A stretch of DNA of 16,512 nucleotides, taken from an uncultured Desulfobacterales bacterium (GTDB lineage: Bacteria > Desulfobacterota > Desulfobacteria > Desulfobacterales > JAFDCJ01). A program made the translations under genes and the position numbers. This document shows positions 13,934-16,512 of the stretch, piece after piece (position 1 is the first letter of the stretch; each line of letters opens with the position of its first letter). Below the pieces are notes generated by a model. That model saw nothing but the letters and a program-made list of their open reading frames with translations, made no database searches and was not told where the DNA came from. The DNA lies in NCBI GenBank assembly GCA_945787595.1, contig CALZJV010000544.1, positions 1 through 16,512 of the forward strand. Reading direction: 5' to 3'.

Positions 13934-14095
13934 ATGGCAAAAAAAGAAAAGCTGCTTTGCAAATGGAAGGAAGATGATATAAATAAAAAATTTGATAAAT
14001 TCAGTGATATTGTCAGAAATCCAAAATTCGTATGTAAAAAGTGCGGCAGAGTGGCTGACAAAAAAAAATGGTTGCACAAACCGGCTACACTATGA
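13934..14095 (+). CDS. small Cys-containing protein (53 aa), zinc-ribbon-like
   Basis: The protein begins MAKKEKLLCKWKEDD and has a Cys at 9, a CKKC pair (C34, C37) in FVCKKCGRVA, and H48. The CxxC knuckle followed by GRVADKKKWLHKP resembles half of a zinc ribbon, with C9 and H48 as possible further ligands. The Shine-Dalgarno AAGGAG lies 7 nt before the ATG, which is strong evidence of translation. It precedes sixA by 56 nt and may share its transcript. I have the impression that similar small proteins occur in other Desulfobacterota, but no function is known to me. A metal-binding or nucleic-acid-binding role is plausible only by motif. Confidence 0.75.
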   Translation: MAKKEKLLCKWKEDDINKKFDKFSDIVRNPKFVCKKCGRVADKKKWLHKPATL

Positions 14096-14151
14096 TACCG
14101 ACATTCGTTAGAACTCAAGTCGTCTTGCCCATCTGCCATTGAAGGCAAATC

Positions 14152-14646
14152 ATGAAAACCATCTATCTGGTCAGACATGCCAAATCAAGTTGGAAGTATC
14201 CTAACTTGGATGATTTCGAAAGGCCCCTGAACAAGCGAGGCCGCAAGAGTGCCCCGTTTATGGGGTCAATCCTTAAGAAATTAAAAGTGGCACCGGATCT
14301 CATTTTATCCAGTCCGGCCAACAGAGCTGCCATGACGGCAAGGATTATTGCCGATAAGATCAGTTATCCTCTTGAGAAAATCTGCTACAGCGAAAGCATT
14401 TATGGTTTCAGTGCGAATGACCTCATCGACGTTATCAAACATTTAGACGATGAAGTAGATAAAGCGATGCTCATCGGTCATAATCCGGCCTTAACCGACC
14501 TGGCCAATTATATCGGTGACCAGCCGATCAGCAATATCCCAACCAGCGGAATCTTTTGTGCTGATCTAGATATCCCATCATGGGCTAAAATTAGCGATAA
14601 CTGCGGTAAATTTAAGTTCTTTGAGTTTCCTAAGAAGCATGCTTGA
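14152..14646 (+). CDS. sixA: SixA-type phosphohistidine phosphatase
   Basis: 164 residues of the histidine phosphatase superfamily. The catalytic phospho-acceptor is H9 in LVRHAKSSW, the RHA variant typical of SixA rather than the RHG of phosphoglycerate mutases. The second conserved His is H110 in MLIGHNPAL. The ERPLNKRGRKSA and LSSPANRAAMTARII segments complete the substrate pocket. SixA dephosphorylates phosphohistidine on HPt or PTS proteins in the cytoplasm, and members near CYTH/CHAD genes are common. GAAGG upstream gives a fair ribosome binding site. It could act on histidine phosphoproteins or on small phosphorylated metabolites. Context cannot separate these. The end of the gene runs into GAAGATTGAC repeat sequence. 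Confidence 0.92.
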   Translation: MKTIYLVRHAKSSWKYPNLDDFERPLNKRGRKSAPFMGSILKKLKVAPDLILSSPANRAAMTARIIADKISYPLEKICYSESIYGFSANDLIDVIKHLDDEVDKAMLIGHNPALTDLANYIGDQPISNIPTSGIFCADLDIPSWAKISDNCGKFKFFEFPKKHA

Positions 14647-14768
14647 AGATTGACTATTTTCATTTGAATATAAAACCACTTTTTTTTAATAGCCGATATT
14701 CAGTAATCAATCGTCAATCCGTGGCAAGCTTTGGCTAAAACACCCTAACAAAAAAGGAGGAGGATACG

Positions 14769-14858
14769 ATGGCAAAAAAGAAGGAAGAAAAAAAGAAAAA
14801 GGACAAGAAAAAAGCTAAGAAGAAAGACAAAAAAGGGAAAAAAGGGAAAAAGAAATAG
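14769..14858 (+). CDS. lysine-rich miniprotein (29 aa, 20 Lys)
   Basis: It starts MAKKKEEKKKKDKKKAKK and ends in KKGKKGKKK, with no hydrophobic residue other than Met and Ala. The Shine-Dalgarno AAAGGAGGAGG is close to ideal, 5-7 nt before the ATG, and a strong intrinsic terminator follows the stop by 30 nt. A dedicated ribosome binding site plus terminator argue that it is expressed even though it is low in complexity. A polycation of this kind should bind polyphosphate, DNA or RNA. In a neighbourhood of PPK1, CHAD and CYTH genes, a polyphosphate counter-ion or a lysine polyphosphorylation target is an attractive inference. It is too short for family assignment. Confidence 0.7.
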   Translation: MAKKKEEKKKKDKKKAKKKDKKGKKGKKK

Positions 14859-14888
14859 AGGTTTTTCCCGACGAACCTAAACTTCAAG

Positions 14889-14923
14889 GGCAATCCGGCC
14901 TATTCGGCTGGATTGCCTTCTTT
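14889..14923 (+). terminator. strong intrinsic terminator
   Basis: GGCAATCCGGCC (14889-14900), a TATTC loop and GGCTGGATTGCC (14906-14917) pair over 12 positions with one G-T, followed by TTCTTT. It ends the sixA/Lys-rich gene block. Confidence 0.85.
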
Positions 14924-15047
14924 ATGCTCGAGAACATAGTTCATTTAGGATTGCATAACCAAACAGTGTTGGTTAACAGAAATTATCCTTGTAATTCTAC
15001 GCCCGTCATTAAACAATCCTCCAGGCAGACTAGCTACCTAATAGATG

Positions 15048-15080
15048 CCAATCGTTCGGCCTTGAGGCTCTAAGCAGGTT
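15048..15080 (+). repeat. dispersed repeat C, copy 2
   Basis: It shares CCAATCG, CCTTGAGGCTCT and CAGGTT with 8684-8716 at the same spacing (27 of 33 identical). Here it lies upstream of a non-gene open frame and of the transposase remnant, which favours a mobile repeat over a promoter motif. Confidence 0.45.
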
Positions 15081-15330
15081 ATCCAATGGAACCTATTTTA
15101 AAAAAATCCAGCCGCAGGCATAACGGTGGGCTATGCTCGAAATTGCCTGAATGCTTAATTCCGCCTCAAAAAATTAATATTGACAATATAGTCCGCTTTC
15201 GTTATCCGGATGTATATTTTCGGCGCATAGTTGACGCCTCAGCATATTGGGTTTCAGCTGATACAAAATATGCAATTCTCGTCTAATAGGCACTGAAAAA
15301 GCAACTTCCTATCTTTAAGGCACTTTGCTT

Positions 15331-15435
15331 TTAATTAATAGCTGCCTCGCAAAAATCGCTACCCGGCAGCATACGCATCAGCAAATGAAAATGATTGCCC
15401 CTGCAGTAAATGCTCAGAATATCGACAAGGTAAGG
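15331..15435 (-). pseudogene. remnant of a REP-associated (RAYT/IS200-like) transposase
   Basis: On the minus strand 34 codons read ...LSIYCRGNHFHLLMRMLPGS and end at a stop (15331-15333), with another in-frame stop just upstream (15436-15438). The GNHFHLL block is the HUH histidine motif of Y1 transposases of the RAYT type, and RMLPGSDF is a familiar continuation. Both ends are missing, so it is a dead fragment. RAYTs mobilise or maintain palindromic REP elements, which fits the many hairpin repeats in this window. Confidence 0.65.
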
Positions 15436-15519
15436 TCAGCGGAATTTCTAAATTAATTCAACATAATTGTCTCTGATGTTTTTCCTTTTTCATTGTGGAG
15501 CGCCCCCATTTCTTGTATT

Positions 15520-15528
15520 TGATATAAT
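15520..15528 (+). promoter_or_regulatory. extended -10 promoter for the DUF47-PiT operon
   Basis: TGATATAAT is a perfect TGn-TATAAT extended -10. No good -35 is visible at the matching distance. Transcription would start near 15535, about 30 nt before the DUF47 ATG. No clear Pho box was recognised. Confidence 0.5.
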
Positions 15529-15566
15529 ACCTTATTCTTTAATAATTACAAGGAGGTTAATGTGTC

Positions 15567-16247
15567 ATGAAAACCACCAGTCCATTGGCCAGTTTGATGC
15601 GGCAATCCCCTTTCAAACCGGTGCAGGAGCACATGCGGATCGTATCTCGTTGTGTGGCAGAGATGCAACCCTTGTTTGATGCGATGATTAAGAAAGACCA
15701 GGAGCAGATTAACGCCCTGGCCGTAAAAATAGGGGAGCTGGAAAGCGAGGCCGATTCGATCAAAAATGAGTTTCGCCTACACATGCCCAAGAGGGTTTTA
15801 TTTGCGGTCGCCCGCAGAGACCTGCTGGCTCTCATCCAACAACAGGATATCATTGCCGATACTGCTGAAAAAATTGGTCAAATTGTAACCCAGCGTGTCA
15901 TGGAAGTTCCCGAATCGATTGAAGAACATCTCCTTAATTTGATTCAATGTACAACCGATATTTGTTCCCAGGCAGCAGCAATGATTGAACAGCTGGATGA
16001 ACTGTTAGCCGTTGGCTTTGGCGGTAAACAATCGGATCTCGTTTCTGAAATGATCACAAACGTGAAGCGCAGCGAACATAACATCGATTTTTTGATAAGA
16101 GACCTTAACCGCGCACTCTTTTCCATTGAAGACCAATTGAGTCCGGTGTCGGTGGTGTTTTGGTATAAATTGATCGAATTGATCGGTGAGATTTCCAATC
16201 AGGCCGAAAACATGGGGGACCGTTTAATGCTGTTCATCGCCCGTTAG
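15567..16247 (+). CDS. DUF47/PhoU-like phosphate transport regulator
   Basis: 226 residues, the normal size of the family, predicted all-helical (two PhoU-like three-helix bundles). Family features are LASLMRQSPFKPVQEHM at the start, EADSIKNEFRLHMPKR, FAVARRDLLALIQQQDIIADTAEKIGQ, and EISNQAENMGDRL near the end. The acidic and Asn/Asp-rich patches in AEKIGQ and QAENMGDR correspond to the metal-cluster-binding E/DxxxD motifs of PhoU-like proteins. DUF47 proteins are almost always encoded next to PiT transporters and are thought to control them. The next gene here is PiT, 15 nt away. AAGGAGG 9 nt before ATG 15567 fixes the start. A nearby ATG at 15560 is in another frame. Confidence 0.93.
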   Translation: MKTTSPLASLMRQSPFKPVQEHMRIVSRCVAEMQPLFDAMIKKDQEQINALAVKIGELESEADSIKNEFRLHMPKRVLFAVARRDLLALIQQQDIIADTAEKIGQIVTQRVMEVPESIEEHLLNLIQCTTDICSQAAAMIEQLDELLAVGFGGKQSDLVSEMITNVKRSEHNIDFLIRDLNRALFSIEDQLSPVSVVFWYKLIELIGEISNQAENMGDRLMLFIAR

Positions 16248-16262
16248 CGGAAAGGAAATAAA

Positions 16263-16512
16263 ATGGAAATCATTGCAGTGTATGGTACGGCCATGGTTGT
16301 CATGGCGATGATATTCGGGCTTTTCATGACCTGGGGTGTCGGTGCCAACGATTTAGCCAATGCCATGGGGACCTCTGTGGGCGCCGGCGCCGTTACAGTC
16401 AAACAAGCCATCGGAATCGCCATCATTTTTGAATTCCTCGGCGCAGTCTTGGCGGGAGGGCATGTGACCCAAACGATTCGCAAAGGGATCATCGATCCCA
16501 CTCCAATTATCA
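16263..16512 (+). CDS. PiT family inorganic phosphate transporter (N-terminal part, runs off the window)
   Basis: 83 codons are present, open to the window end. Residues of about 4-26 form the first transmembrane helix. These are followed by the PiT signature [18 protein letters not shown] (about residues 27-45), a second hydrophobic segment, [18 protein letters not shown], and then [10 protein letters not shown]. PiT proteins carry metal-phosphate with protons or sodium across the inner membrane at low affinity. AAAGGA upstream supports the ATG. Co-transcription with DUF47 (15-nt spacing) is expected. This uptake system supplies phosphate to the polyphosphate genes upstream. The downstream part is not visible. 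Confidence 0.93.
   Translation, partial: MEIIAVYGTAMVVMAMIFGLFMTWGVGANDLANAMGTSVGAGAVTVKQAIGIAIIFEFLGAVLAGGHVTQTIRKGIIDPTPII

Larger units (their letters stand above)
14924..15519. other. gene-poor gap with inverted repeat and remnants
   Basis: A perfect TAACCAA/TTGGTTA inverted repeat with a 6-nt loop lies at 14956-14975. Dispersed repeat C and a RAYT remnant (listed separately) follow. A 66-codon open frame at 15086-15286 has no ribosome binding site and no recognisable motif, so it is not called as a gene. Confidence 0.4.

Noticed and set aside
15086..15286. 66-codon open frame before the RAYT remnant
   Set aside because: No Shine-Dalgarno before the ATG, no recognisable motif, and it starts 6 nt after a dispersed repeat. 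I treat it as chance or decayed sequence.

Overview
The window looks like one contig segment from an uncultured, moderately GC bacterium, most likely a Desulfobacterota (sulfate-reducer-like) genome. I infer this from the protein flavour, from a RAYT-type transposase remnant, and from intergenic spaces crowded with short dispersed palindromes. Nothing in the window fixes the taxonomy. All main genes run on the + strand except a two-gene cassette at 5144-5750.

Layout: (1) 1-530 is repeat-rich and leads into typA/bipA (531-2378), a ribosome-associated GTPase. (2) 2704-4850 encodes an exported lytic transglycosylase (0 frame, to 4590) with a SPOR domain in the -1 frame. A perfect A AAA AAG heptamer sits at the only place where the frames need to join, so a -1 frameshifted 715-residue SLT-SPOR product is likely. 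(3) 5144-5750 (minus) holds a MNT-like nucleotidyltransferase overlapping a 53-residue basic partner. (4) 6353-8457 is polyphosphate kinase 1 broken into two frames, with a stretch missing at the junction. (5) 8744-11076 is a CYTH-like/CHAD protein whose stop overlaps the start of a ParA-like ATPase by 4 nt. (6) 11159-14858 holds a guanylate-kinase-like protein, a divergent CYTH protein, a canonical CYTH triphosphatase behind an 81-bp tandem duplication, a 53-residue Cys-containing miniprotein, a SixA-type phosphatase and a 29-residue protein with 20 lysines, closed by a strong intrinsic terminator. (7) After a gene-poor gap with a transposase remnant comes a DUF47/PhoU-like regulator and the start of a PiT phosphate transporter (15567 to the window end).

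The unifying theme of 6353-16512 is phosphate and polyphosphate: uptake (PiT plus DUF47), synthesis (PPK1), binding (CHAD), tripolyphosphate or long-chain recognition and hydrolysis (three CYTH-type proteins), and phosphohistidine removal (SixA). The most novel reading is that the ParA-like ATPase translationally coupled to a CHAD protein positions or segregates polyphosphate granules, as McdA does for carboxysomes. This is a hypothesis from gene context.

The intergenic DNA has its own story. A hairpin element occurs four times, with two compensatory base-pair changes between copies. An 18-bp palindrome centred on ACATGT occurs three times close to those hairpins. Several other dispersed repeats are present, together with the RAYT fragment that may once have mobilised such elements.
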